A stretch of 64,000 nucleotides of DNA. It comes from Actinobacteria bacterium OV320. Lineage in GTDB: Bacteria; Actinomycetota; Actinomycetes; Streptomycetales; Streptomycetaceae. The notes under the pieces were generated by a model. The model saw only the letters and a list, made by a program, of their open reading frames with translations, was not told the origin of the DNA and did not search any database. A program made the position numbers and the translations under genes. Shown in pieces: positions 14,956-24,309 of this stretch; the stretch's first letter is position 1; each line of letters starts with the position of its first letter. Where the stretch lies: contig LJCX01000010.1 of the NCBI GenBank assembly GCA_001298545.1, positions 62,001-126,000 on the forward strand. Direction: 5' to 3'.

Positions 14956-15945
14956 ATGAAGGCGATGGTGCAGGAGAGGTTCGGTCCGCCGGACATCCTT
15001 GAGCTGGTGGACATCGACCGGCCCGAGGTCTCGGCCGGTCAGGTGTCGATACGGGTGCGTGCCGCCGCGCTGAACCCCTACGACTGGCACATGCTGCGCG
15101 GCGATCCCTACGTGGCGCGGCTGATGGGAGGCGTGGGGCTGACGCGGCCGAAATGCCGGGTGGCCGGCATCGACGTCGCCGGACAGGTCGAGTCGGTCGG
15201 CGCCGGCGTACAAGGCCTCCGGCCGGGTGACGAGGTACTGGGCTTCTGTCACGGCTCCTTCGCCGAGTACGCGCGCACCACCGCGGATCTGCTGGTCCCC
15301 AAGCCCGCGGGCCTGACCTTCGAGCAGGCCGCGGCGGTGCCGATGGCGGCGGTGACCGCCCTGCGCGGCATCCGGACCGCGGGCCAGGTGCGGGCCGGGC
15401 AGCGGGTGTTGGTCAATGGAGCCGCCGGTGGCGTCGGGACGTTCGCCGTGCAGATCGCGGTGGCCCTGGATGCCGAGGTCACCGGGGTGTGCGGCACGTC
15501 CAACGTCGATCTGGTGCGCTCGCTCGGCGCCGCGCACATCGTCGACCACACCCGGGAAGACTTCACGGAAGGACGCGAGCGCTACGACGTGATCCTGGAC
15601 AATGTCGGCAACCGCCCGCTGAGCCGGCGGCGTCAGGTCCTCACCCCGACAGGCACACTCGTGGCCAACGGCGGCGGCTCGCCCGGCCGGGTGTTCGGGG
15701 CGGTGGGTGCCATGCTCCGGGTGATCGCGGTCAACGGGTTCGTCCGCCAACAGCTCCGCACGATCCTCCCGTCGACCCCGGCCGGACCGGCCCGGGAGGA
15801 CCTGCTCGCCGTCACCGCGCTCATCGAGGCGGGCAGCCTCACCCCGGTGATCGACCGGACCTACCCGCTGGCCGACGCGGCCGAGGGCGTGCGGTATCTG
15901 GAACGGGGGCACGCGCGCGGCAAGGCCGTGATCACGGTGGCGTGA
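14956..15945 (+). CDS. NAD(P)-dependent alcohol dehydrogenase-like / quinone oxidoreductase
   Basis: 329 aa from ATG 14956, with GAGGGGG upstream. Medium-chain dehydrogenase/reductase: N-terminal GroES-like domain (VRAAALNPYDWHMLRGDP; GIDVAGQVESVGAGV; GDEVLGF) and a Rossmann domain with VLVNGAAGGVGTFAVQIA (AAGGVG, NADP-type). The zinc ligands of classical alcohol dehydrogenases are absent, pointing to the zinc-independent quinone-reductase branch. Probably reduces reactive enones or quinones. Controlled by the upstream TetR through two operators in its promoter. Confidence 0.88.
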   Translation: MKAMVQERFGPPDILELVDIDRPEVSAGQVSIRVRAAALNPYDWHMLRGDPYVARLMGGVGLTRPKCRVAGIDVAGQVESVGAGVQGLRPGDEVLGFCHGSFAEYARTTADLLVPKPAGLTFEQAAAVPMAAVTALRGIRTAGQVRAGQRVLVNGAAGGVGTFAVQIAVALDAEVTGVCGTSNVDLVRSLGAAHIVDHTREDFTEGRERYDVILDNVGNRPLSRRRQVLTPTGTLVANGGGSPGRVFGAVGAMLRVIAVNGFVRQQLRTILPSTPAGPAREDLLAVTALIEAGSLTPVIDRTYPLADAAEGVRYLERGHARGKAVITVA

Positions 15946-15952
15946 CGGAAAG

Positions 15953-16600
15953 TCAGAACGGGCGCGGTTCGGGGGCCTGCGCACAGCCCACCGTGCCGAG
16001 GCAGAGGAGGACGTGCCGCTCGGCGATCTCCGCCGCGCCCAGAGGGCCGTCGGCCCGGTACCAGTTGGCCACCCCCTGGCACATGATCAGGACGGCCCGG
16101 ACCGCGTCGGCCGGGATGGGCGTGGTGAACACCCCCTGGGCGATGCCCGCCCGCACGGTGTCCAGCAGCATGTGCTCGAGGTAGTCCCGCAGGGCCACGT
16201 ACCGGGCCCGGTTCGCCGGTTCGAGACTGCGTATCTCGGTGTCCAGGAAGGCCAGTCCCTTGCGGTTGGCCATGTACAGCACGATGGACTCGACCATGGC
16301 GCGGAAGCGGGGGAGCGGCTCGTCGCCGGCCTCCGCGTCGGCGGCCCGGCAACGGTCGAGCACGTCCTTGATGGACGTCTCCAGCAGGGTGGCCAGCAGC
16401 GCCTGCTTGTTGGCGTAGTGGTAGTAGAGCGCGGGAACGGTGACTCCGACCCGGCCGGCGATGTCCCGTACCGAAGTGCCGTGGTAGCCGTGCTCGTTGA
16501 ACGCCTCCATGGCGTGCACCAGGATCGGGTGCAGGTCCAGCGGCGCGTAGGTGCGCCAGTGGGGCGCGGCGGCGATCTCCTGGCGGGGCTGCGTGCTCAA
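15953..16600 (-). CDS. TetR-family regulator, likely of the beta-oxidation operon
   Basis: 215 aa. I take TTG 16600 as the start because GGAGGA lies 6 nt upstream on the minus strand; the frame is open farther but without a ribosome site. HTH: HPILVHAMEAFNEHGYHGTS and VRDIAGRVGVTVPALYYHYANK. The C-terminal half (LDTEIRSLEPANRARYVALRD) is of the TetR_C_33/KstR-like kind often found beside acyl-CoA catabolic genes. It is divergent from the CoA-transferase operon at 16876, and related operator-like sites occur at 16673-16692 and 16837-16856. Confidence 0.85.
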   Translation of the reverse strand: MSTQPRQEIAAAPHWRTYAPLDLHPILVHAMEAFNEHGYHGTSVRDIAGRVGVTVPALYYHYANKQALLATLLETSIKDVLDRCRAADAEAGDEPLPRFRAMVESIVLYMANRKGLAFLDTEIRSLEPANRARYVALRDYLEHMLLDTVRAGIAQGVFTTPIPADAVRAVLIMCQGVANWYRADGPLGAAEIAERHVLLCLGTVGCAQAPEPRPF

Positions 16601-16672
16601 GGATGCTCCTCCGGTGCGGTGCCGACGAGCGACATCGTACGTCCCCGGTCGCCTGAAGGCGCCTCTCGTGCC

Positions 16673-16692
16673 ACTTAATGTCCGCTCAGTAA
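16673..16692. promoter_or_regulatory. Operator-like site on the tetR side
   Basis: ACTTAATGTCCGCTCAGTAA aligns without gaps to the site at 16837-16856 (shared TTA..G..CGCT.AGTA). Its own symmetry is imperfect. It lies 73 bp upstream of the TTG start of the TetR gene. Confidence 0.5.
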
Positions 16693-16836
16693 CTCCGAGG
16701 CCAGCGACAGGTTTCGTCGGTGAGTACCTCTGCGGCACGTGAGTTTTCGGGCTGAATGAGTGGAATTCAAGGACTCAACTGTCCTCGGAGCAACTGGTGT
16801 TACCACCATTGACCGGTTGCCTGCTCCTCTCTACCT

Positions 16837-16856
16837 TCTTAGCGAGCGCTAAGTAG
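16837..16856. promoter_or_regulatory. TetR operator before the CoA-transferase operon
   Basis: CTTAGCG-AG-CGCTAAG (16838-16853) is a perfect 7+2+7 palindrome 22 bp before the ATG at 16876. The form resembles operators of TetR regulators of acyl-CoA catabolism. The gap between it and the TetR gene is otherwise AT-richer than its surroundings. Confidence 0.7.
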
Positions 16857-16875
16857 ACCGGAGTTCGGAGGGCTG

Positions 16876-18093
16876 ATGAGCGCGATGAGGGACACCACGA
16901 CGCACCGGGACGCGAGGACCGTGCGGCAGGCGGCACCGGCGAGCCGCCGGGCCGGACCGCTGACCGGTGTACGGGTGGTGGAACTGGCGGGGATCGGGCC
17001 CGCGCCGTTCGCCGCGATGCTGCTCGGCGATCTGGGCGCCGACGTCGTCCGCGTCGACCGGCCGGGGACGCCTGTCCTCGGCGTCGAGGCCGCCTTCGAC
17101 GTCACCAACCGCAATAAGCGATCCGTCCTGGTCGACCTGAAGTCGGACGAAGGGCCCGGCGCCGTACGGGCGTTGGCGGCCCGCGCCGACATCCTGATCG
17201 AGGGCTTCCGGCCGGGAGTGGCGGAGCGGCTGGGAGTGGGCCCGCGGGAGTGCCTGGCCGTCAACCCGGCCCTGGTGTACGGCCGGATGACCGGCTGGGG
17301 CCAGGACGGTCCGCTGGCGCCCCGGGCCGGGCACGACATCGGCTACATCGCCACCGTGGGCGCACTCGGCATGATCGGCGCCCCCGAAGGTCCGCCCGTG
17401 ATCCCCGCCAACCTGCTCGGCGACTACGCGGGCGGCTCGCTCTACCTCGTCGCCGGAGCGCTCGCCGCCCTGCTCACCGCCCGGACGACGGGGGAGGGGC
17501 AGGTGGTGGACGCGGCGATCGTCGACGGCACCGCCCACCTCACCGCCCTCGTCCAGGGCATGCTCGCGTCGGGGGCGTGGCAGGACGCCCGGGGCCACAA
17601 CCTGCTGGACGGCGGGTGCCCGTACTACGCCGTCTACGAGACGGCCGACGGCGGCTGGATGGCGGTCGGCGCGCTGGAGCCCGCGTTCTACGCCGAGTTC
17701 GTCCGCCTCCTCGGCCTCGACGCCGAGGACCTGCCGGACCGGGCCGACCCGCGCCGGTGGCCGGAACTGCGGGCCGCCTTCGCGGCGCGCTTCGGATCCG
17801 ACGGGCGTGCTGCCTGGACCGCCGTCTTCGAAGGCACGGACGCCTGCGTCGCCCCGGTGCTCTCCCTGCGGGAGGCCACCCGCCACCCGCACCTCAGGGC
17901 CCGCGGCACCTTCACCGAGGAACACGGCATGGTCCAGCCCGGCCTGGCGCCCCGCTTCTCCCGGACACCCGGCGCGCTGCGGCTGCCGCCGGCCCGCCCC
18001 GGAGCACACCACGACGAGGTGGCCCGGGACTGGCGCGTCCCGGAACTGACCGGAGCCCCGCGGCCCGCCACCCACCCCGAGGACGGACGCTGA
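16876..18093 (+). CDS. CaiB/BaiF (class III) CoA-transferase / racemase
   Basis: 405 aa from ATG 16876 (a second ATG follows at 16885). Class III CoA-transferase features: LTGVRVVELAGIGPAPFAAMLLGDLGADVVRVDRPG at the start (quoted in part: VVELAGIGPAPFAAMLLGDL), KSDEGPGAVRALAARADILIEGFRPG, and GHDIGYIATVGAL with the catalytic Asp that carries the CoA ester. The Arg/Pro pattern resembles alpha-methylacyl-CoA racemases, which convert (2R)- to (2S)-methyl acyl-CoAs for beta-oxidation. First gene of the operon; its stop overlaps the next start (TGATG). Confidence 0.88.
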   Translation: MSAMRDTTTHRDARTVRQAAPASRRAGPLTGVRVVELAGIGPAPFAAMLLGDLGADVVRVDRPGTPVLGVEAAFDVTNRNKRSVLVDLKSDEGPGAVRALAARADILIEGFRPGVAERLGVGPRECLAVNPALVYGRMTGWGQDGPLAPRAGHDIGYIATVGALGMIGAPEGPPVIPANLLGDYAGGSLYLVAGALAALLTARTTGEGQVVDAAIVDGTAHLTALVQGMLASGAWQDARGHNLLDGGCPYYAVYETADGGWMAVGALEPAFYAEFVRLLGLDAEDLPDRADPRRWPELRAAFAARFGSDGRAAWTAVFEGTDACVAPVLSLREATRHPHLRARGTFTEEHGMVQPGLAPRFSRTPGALRLPPARPGAHHDEVARDWRVPELTGAPRPATHPEDGR

Positions 18094-19118
18094 TGGAACT
18101 CTCCACCCCCTTGCGGTACACCGGTGACCCGCGCGCCGCCGCCGACGAGGCGGCCGCGCTGGAGGCGGCCGGACTCGACGCGATCTGGGTCGCCGAGGCC
18201 TACGGCTTCGACTCCCCGACGATCATGGGATATCTGGCCGCCCGCACCGATCGCCTCCGCATCGGCTCCGCCGTGCTCAACGTGTACTCCCGCACCCCCG
18301 CGCTCATCGCGCAGACCGCGGCCGGACTCGACGCCCTGACCGGTGGCCGCGCCCTGCTCGGCATCGGCGCCTCCGGCCCACAGGTGGTGGAGGGATGGCA
18401 CGGCCGCCGCTACGACCGGCCGCTCGGCCGCACCCGCGAGACGATCGGGCTCGCCCGCCGCATCTGGCGGCGCGAGGTCATCGAGCACCAGGGCATCACC
18501 GACCTGCCCCTGCCGCCCGAGAAGGGCGGCACGCTCGGCAAACCGCTGAAGCTGCTGACCCGCCCGGTGCGCGACACCATCCCGGTGTACGTGGCCGCGC
18601 TCGGCCCCGCGAACGTCCGGATGACCGCCGAACTCGCCGACGGATGGCTGCCGTTCCTCTATGTGCCCGAACACGCGGCGAAGGTCTGGGGCGGCCCGCT
18701 CGCCGAGGGCGCGGCGCTGCGCGCCCCGGAACTCGGCCCGCTGTCCGTCGTCGCCGGCGGGCTGCTGGCGGTCGGGGACGACGCCGAGGGGGTCCGCGAC
18801 CTGATGCGGCCCGTCATCGCCCTGTACGTCGGAGGCATGGGCGCTCCGGGCCGCAACTTCTACTACGACCTGGTCTGTTCCTACGGCTACGAGGCCGAGG
18901 CCGCCGCCGTCCAGGAGCACTTCCTGGCGGGCCGCAGGCGCGAGGCGGAGGCCGCGGTCCCCGCCGAACTGTGCGAACTGGTCTGTCTGGCGGGCCCCGA
19001 GGGCTATGTGCGCGAACGGGTCGAGGCATTCCGGGAGGCGGGCGTCACGATGCTCGACGTCACTCCCGTCGGACGCGATCCGGCCCGCCTCGTCGAGCTC
19101 GTCAGGAACTGGCTCTGA
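18093..19118 (+). CDS. LLM-class F420-dependent oxidoreductase
   Basis: 341 aa; ATG 18093 overlaps the preceding TGA by one base. Luciferase-like monooxygenase TIM barrel of the F420-dependent type: GLDAIWVAEAYGFDSPT, LRIGSAVLNVYSRTPALIAQTAAGLDALTGGR (key pieces), LLGIGASGPQVVEGWHG, and PVYVAALGPANVRMTAELADGWLPFL. Such proteins use reduced F420 (or FMNH2) to oxidise or reduce acyl or enone substrates. Its place inside a beta-oxidation operon suggests action on a CoA ester. No distinct F420 vs FMN residue could be scored by eye. Confidence 0.85.
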   Translation: MELSTPLRYTGDPRAAADEAAALEAAGLDAIWVAEAYGFDSPTIMGYLAARTDRLRIGSAVLNVYSRTPALIAQTAAGLDALTGGRALLGIGASGPQVVEGWHGRRYDRPLGRTRETIGLARRIWRREVIEHQGITDLPLPPEKGGTLGKPLKLLTRPVRDTIPVYVAALGPANVRMTAELADGWLPFLYVPEHAAKVWGGPLAEGAALRAPELGPLSVVAGGLLAVGDDAEGVRDLMRPVIALYVGGMGAPGRNFYYDLVCSYGYEAEAAAVQEHFLAGRRREAEAAVPAELCELVCLAGPEGYVRERVEAFREAGVTMLDVTPVGRDPARLVELVRNWL

Positions 19119-19146
19119 ACGAAGATTCCCCGACCCGGAGGCGGCC

Positions 19147-20289
19147 ATGGAACGAGACCTGTACACGGCGGAGCACGAGGCGTTCCGCGAAACCGTCCGC
19201 ACCTTCCTCGCCAAGGAGGTGCTGCCACACCACGACCGCTGGGAGCGGGACGGAATCGTCAGCCGGGACGTCTGGCGCGCGGCGGGCCGCCAGGGCCTGC
19301 TGGGCCTCGCGGTGCCGCAGGAGTACGGCGGCGGAGGAACCGACGACTTCCGCCACAGCGCCGTCCTGATCGAGGAGTTCGCGCGGGCGGGAGCGTCCGG
19401 CGTGGCGCTCAGCCTGCACAACGACATCGTCGGCCCCTATCTCACCCGGCTCGCCACCGACGAGCAGAAGCGGCGCTGGCTGCCCGGGTTCACCTCCGGC
19501 GAGACCGTCACGGCCATCGCCATGACCGAACCCGGAGCGGGCTCCGACCTCCAGGGCATCCGCACCACCGCCACCGACCGGGGTGACCACTACCTTCTCA
19601 ACGGCGCCAAGACGTTCATCTCCAACGGCATCCTCGCCGACCTGGTCGTCGTCGTGGCCCGCACCACCCCCGAGGGCGGCAGCTCCGGGCAGAGCCTGCT
19701 CGTCGTCGAACGCGGCATGAAGGGCTTCGAGCGGGGCCGCAACCTCGACAAGATCGGCCAGAAGGCCCAGGACACCGCCGAGTTGTTCTTCGACGACGTG
19801 CGGGTGCCCAAGGAGAACCTGCTGGGCGGGGAGAACCAGGCCTTCGCCGCCCTGATGGCCAACCTCGCCCACGAACGGCTCGCCATCGCCGTGGGCGCGG
19901 CGGCCGCGGCCGAACACGTCCTGGAACTCACCCGCGCGTACGTGAAGCAGCGCGAGGCGTTCGGCCGCCCCCTGGCCCGGCTCCAGCACATCCGCTTCGA
20001 GATCGCCGAGATGGCCACCGAGTGCGCCGTCACCCGGACCTTCGTCGACCGCTGCGTCACCGAGCACGGCGCGGGCCGGCTCGACGCCGTACACGCCTCG
20101 ATGGCCAAGTGGTGGGCGACCGAACTCCAGAAGCGGGTCGTCGACCGCTGCCTCCAACTGCACGGCGGATACGGCTATATGACGGAGTACCAGGTCGCCA
20201 GGGCGTTCCTCGACAGCCGGGTCCAGACGATCTACGGGGGGACCACCGAGATCATGAAGGAGATCATCGGCCGCGCGCTGCTGGCCTGA
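19147..20289 (+). CDS. Acyl-CoA dehydrogenase
   Basis: 380 aa from ATG 19147. All three ACAD domains are present: N-terminal helices, the mid beta domain with [16 protein letters not shown] and [13 protein letters not shown], and the C-terminal helical domain with [20 protein letters not shown] and [11 protein letters not shown]. The catalytic base is the Glu in [19 protein letters not shown]-dependent alpha,beta-dehydrogenation of acyl-CoA; the sequence is of the long- or branched-chain type. Spaced 28 bp from the LLM gene. Confidence 0.93.
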   Translation: MERDLYTAEHEAFRETVRTFLAKEVLPHHDRWERDGIVSRDVWRAAGRQGLLGLAVPQEYGGGGTDDFRHSAVLIEEFARAGASGVALSLHNDIVGPYLTRLATDEQKRRWLPGFTSGETVTAIAMTEPGAGSDLQGIRTTATDRGDHYLLNGAKTFISNGILADLVVVVARTTPEGGSSGQSLLVVERGMKGFERGRNLDKIGQKAQDTAELFFDDVRVPKENLLGGENQAFAALMANLAHERLAIAVGAAAAAEHVLELTRAYVKQREAFGRPLARLQHIRFEIAEMATECAVTRTFVDRCVTEHGAGRLDAVHASMAKWWATELQKRVVDRCLQLHGGYGYMTEYQVARAFLDSRVQTIYGGTTEIMKEIIGRALLA

Positions 20290-20331
20290 GCGGACCGCCT
20301 TCCCCCTCGCGCCCGACGCTCCCGCGTCCCC

Positions 20332-20370
20332 GTCGACTCCCTCCATCGACTCCCTCCGTCGACTCCCTCC
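20332..20370 (+). repeat. Three tandem 13-bp repeats before the thiolase gene
   Basis: GTCGACTCCCTCC occurs at 20332-20344, as ATCGACTCCCTCC at 20345-20357 and again at 20358-20370, in the 101-bp gap between the dehydrogenase and thiolase genes. Head-to-tail without spacers. Confidence 0.8.
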
Positions 20371-20390
20371 ACCCGACCGGAAGGTTCCCC

Positions 20391-21608
<1,218 letters not shown>

Positions 21609-22021
21609 ACGCCCAGTCCCTGACCTCCATCGGCCCCGCCGCCGACCTCCCTCGGCCCCGCGCGGGCCGCCCCATCGGCCCTGCCCCCTGAACTGCCCAG
21701 ACCGGCCCGCGTCGGTCCCGCCGCCGTCGGCCCTGCCCTATCCGCCCCGCTTCGGTCCCGTCCCCCGCCCGTCCCGCGTCGGCCCTGCCCCGACCGGCCC
21801 GCGTCGGTCCCGCCGCCGTCGGCCCTGCCCTATCCGTCCCGCGTCGGTCGCGCCCCCCCATCCGTGGCCCGGCACAGCTCCCGCGCCACCCCGCCCTGCA
21901 CAGGCCCGCCTCACCCCGGCTGACGCAGCCCCGGTCCTGCCCCGCACGCGCCACCCCGCGCAGTCCGCGCGACTCCCGTCCGCCCCTGTGGGGCACGCAC
22001 ACCCGTAGGAGAGCGCATCCC
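21609..22021. other. Repeat-rich gap between thiolase and FadB-like genes
   Basis: 413 bp, extremely C-rich, built of degenerate units such as CGTCGGTCCCGCC and CGGCCCTGCCC. A 45-bp segment occurs exactly twice, at 21700-21744 and 21792-21836 (92-bp period). No coding signal. A ribosome site (GTAGGAGAG) lies at its right end before the ATG at 22022. Confidence 0.75.
21700..21836 (+). repeat. 45-bp exact direct repeat, two copies
   Basis: Copy 1 is 21700-21744 and copy 2 is 21792-21836; both run from GACCGGCCCGCG to CCCTATCCG. The 47 bp between them are related, shorter units. Probably arose by slippage or unequal exchange. Confidence 0.8.
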
Positions 22022-24205
22022 ATGGCCCCCGAAGCCGAAAGCCGCACCATCCGCTGGGAAGAGGACGCCGACCATGTGGTCACGCTCGTTCTCGACGACC
22101 CCGATCAGTCCGCCAACACCATGAACGCGGCGTTCATCGACTCACTCGACGTCACCGTCGACCGGCTGGAGGACCGTCGCGACAGCCTCAAGGGCGTCAT
22201 CGTGACCTCGGCCAAGAAGACCTTCTTCGCGGGCGGCGACCTGCGGGACCTGATCGCCGTCACCCCCGAGACCGCCGGCGCGTCGTTCGAGGCCGGCATG
22301 CGCGTCAAGCGTGCCCTGCGCCGGATGGAGACACTGGGCGTACCCGTCGTGGCCGCCGTCAACGGCGCGGCCCTGGGCGGCGGTTACGAGATCGCGCTCG
22401 CCTGCCACCACCGCGTGGTACTGGACCGGCCCGACGCCCGCGTGGGTCTGCCGGAGGTGACGTTCGGACTGCTGCCCGGCGGAGGCGGGGTGACCCGCAC
22501 GGTACGGATGTTCGGCATCGCCGACGCGCTGCGCAAGGTACTGCTGGAGGGCCGTCGGTACGCCCCGGCCGACGCCCTCGCCGCCGGTCTGGTCGACGAG
22601 ATCGCCGCCGACCCCGATGACCTGCTCGCCCGTGCCCGGGCCTTCGTCGACGCCCATCCGCGGTCCGTGCAGCCGTGGGACGTGCCCGGCCACCGCATCC
22701 CGGGCGGCACCCCGTCCCACCCGGCGCTCGCCGCGCAGCTGCCCGCCTTCCCCGCCTCGCTCCGCAAACAGCTGGGCGGAGCGCCCTACCCGGCGCCGCG
22801 CAACATCCTCGCCGCGGCGGTGGAGGGCGCCCAGGTCGACATCGACACCGCCTTCGTGATCGAGGCCCGGTATCTCACCGACCTGGTGACCGGGCAGACC
22901 GCCAAGAACATGATCCAGGGCTTCTTCTTCGACGCGCAGGCGGTCGCGTCGGGCGCCAACCGCCCGCAGCACATCGCCTCCCGCACGGTGACCAGGGTGG
23001 CCGTCCTGGGCGCCGGAATGATGGGCGCCGGCATCGCGTACTCGTGTGCCAGGGCAGGCATCGAGGTCGTGCTGAAGGACGTCTCCGCCGAGGCCGCCGA
23101 GCGGGGCAAGGCCTACTCCGCGCGCCTGCTGGACCGGGCCGTGGCCAAGGGCCGTACGACCGACGCCGAACGCGCCACGCTCCTGGCCCGCATCACCGCC
23201 ACGGCCGACGCCCGCGACCTGGCGGGCTGCGACGCGGTGATCGAGGCGGTGTTCGAGGACCCCGCGTTGAAGGGCACGGTGTTCCGCGAGGCCGAGAGCG
23301 CCGTCACCGCCGACGCCCTGCTGTGCTCCAACACCTCCACCCTGCCCATCGGCGCGCTCGCCCGTGCGGTCGGCAGGCCCAAGGACTTCATCGGCCTGCA
23401 CTTCTTCTCGCCCGTCGACCGGATGCGGCTGGTGGAGATCGTCCGCGGCGAGCAGACCGGGGACGAGGCCCTCGCCCGCGCCTTCGACCTGGTCCGGCAG
23501 ATCGGCAAGACCCCGATCGTCGTCAACGACAGCCGGGGCTTCTTCACCTCCCGCGTCATCGGCCACTTCATCGACGAGGGCGTGGCGATGGTCGGCGAGG
23601 GACACGATCCGGCGACCGTCGAACAGGCCGCCGCACAGGCCGGCTACCCGGCCAGGGTGCTCGCCCTGCTGGACGACCTGACGCTCACTCTGCCGCGCCG
23701 GATCCGCGAGGAGACCCGGCGTGCCGCCGAGGAAGCGGGCAGGGACTGGCGGCCCCATCCGGCGCACGCCGTCGTCGACCGCATGATCGACGAGTTCGGG
23801 CGCCCCGGCCGCAGTGGCGGAGCCGGCTTCTACGACTACGAGGACGGTCGCCGTACGGGGCTCTGGCCCGGACTGCGGGAGCACTTCACCGACCCGGCCC
23901 TGCGCGGGGCCGACCTCGCCGAACTCCAGGAGCGGATGCTCTTCGTCGAGGCCCTCGACTCGGTGCGCTGCCTGGAGGAGGGAGTGCTCGTCTCCGTAGC
24001 GGACGCCAACGTCGGCTCGCTGCTCGGCATCGGTTTCCCGGCGTGGACGGGCGGCGTGCTCCAGTACGTCAACGGCCACCCCGGCGGTCTGCCGGGCTTC
24101 GTCACCCGCGCACGCGAACTCGCCGAGCTGCACGGAGACCGCTTCGCCCCGCCCGAACTGCTGCTCCGCAAGGCCGAGCGCGGTGAGACCTTCACCGACC
24201 GCTGA
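22022..24205 (+). CDS. Enoyl-CoA hydratase / 3-hydroxyacyl-CoA dehydrogenase fusion (FadB/FadJ-like)
   Basis: 727 aa. N-terminal crotonase domain (about 15-200): FFAGGDLRDL, NGAALGGGYEIALAC and GLPEVTFGLLPGGGG, with the two catalytic Glu residues in GYEIAL and LPEV. From about 320, the 3-hydroxyacyl-CoA dehydrogenase: NAD fold VAVLGAGMMGAGIAY, catalytic His in IGLHFFSPVDRMRLVEI, then two C-terminal helical domains. It hydrates 2-enoyl-CoA and oxidises the 3-hydroxyacyl-CoA. It works with the thiolase encoded upstream as the alpha/beta pair of a beta-oxidation complex. Confidence 0.93.
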   Translation: MAPEAESRTIRWEEDADHVVTLVLDDPDQSANTMNAAFIDSLDVTVDRLEDRRDSLKGVIVTSAKKTFFAGGDLRDLIAVTPETAGASFEAGMRVKRALRRMETLGVPVVAAVNGAALGGGYEIALACHHRVVLDRPDARVGLPEVTFGLLPGGGGVTRTVRMFGIADALRKVLLEGRRYAPADALAAGLVDEIAADPDDLLARARAFVDAHPRSVQPWDVPGHRIPGGTPSHPALAAQLPAFPASLRKQLGGAPYPAPRNILAAAVEGAQVDIDTAFVIEARYLTDLVTGQTAKNMIQGFFFDAQAVASGANRPQHIASRTVTRVAVLGAGMMGAGIAYSCARAGIEVVLKDVSAEAAERGKAYSARLLDRAVAKGRTTDAERATLLARITATADARDLAGCDAVIEAVFEDPALKGTVFREAESAVTADALLCSNTSTLPIGALARAVGRPKDFIGLHFFSPVDRMRLVEIVRGEQTGDEALARAFDLVRQIGKTPIVVNDSRGFFTSRVIGHFIDEGVAMVGEGHDPATVEQAAAQAGYPARVLALLDDLTLTLPRRIREETRRAAEEAGRDWRPHPAHAVVDRMIDEFGRPGRSGGAGFYDYEDGRRTGLWPGLREHFTDPALRGADLAELQERMLFVEALDSVRCLEEGVLVSVADANVGSLLGIGFPAWTGGVLQYVNGHPGGLPGFVTRARELAELHGDRFAPPELLLRKAERGETFTDR

Positions 24206-24309
24206 CCACCCCCACCCACCCTCCACCCGCCCCACAGCACACCACACCCGGGCCCGACTCGACCCGACTCGATCCGACTCCGATCCGTCCAGCACCCCAG
24301 GAGGCCGTC

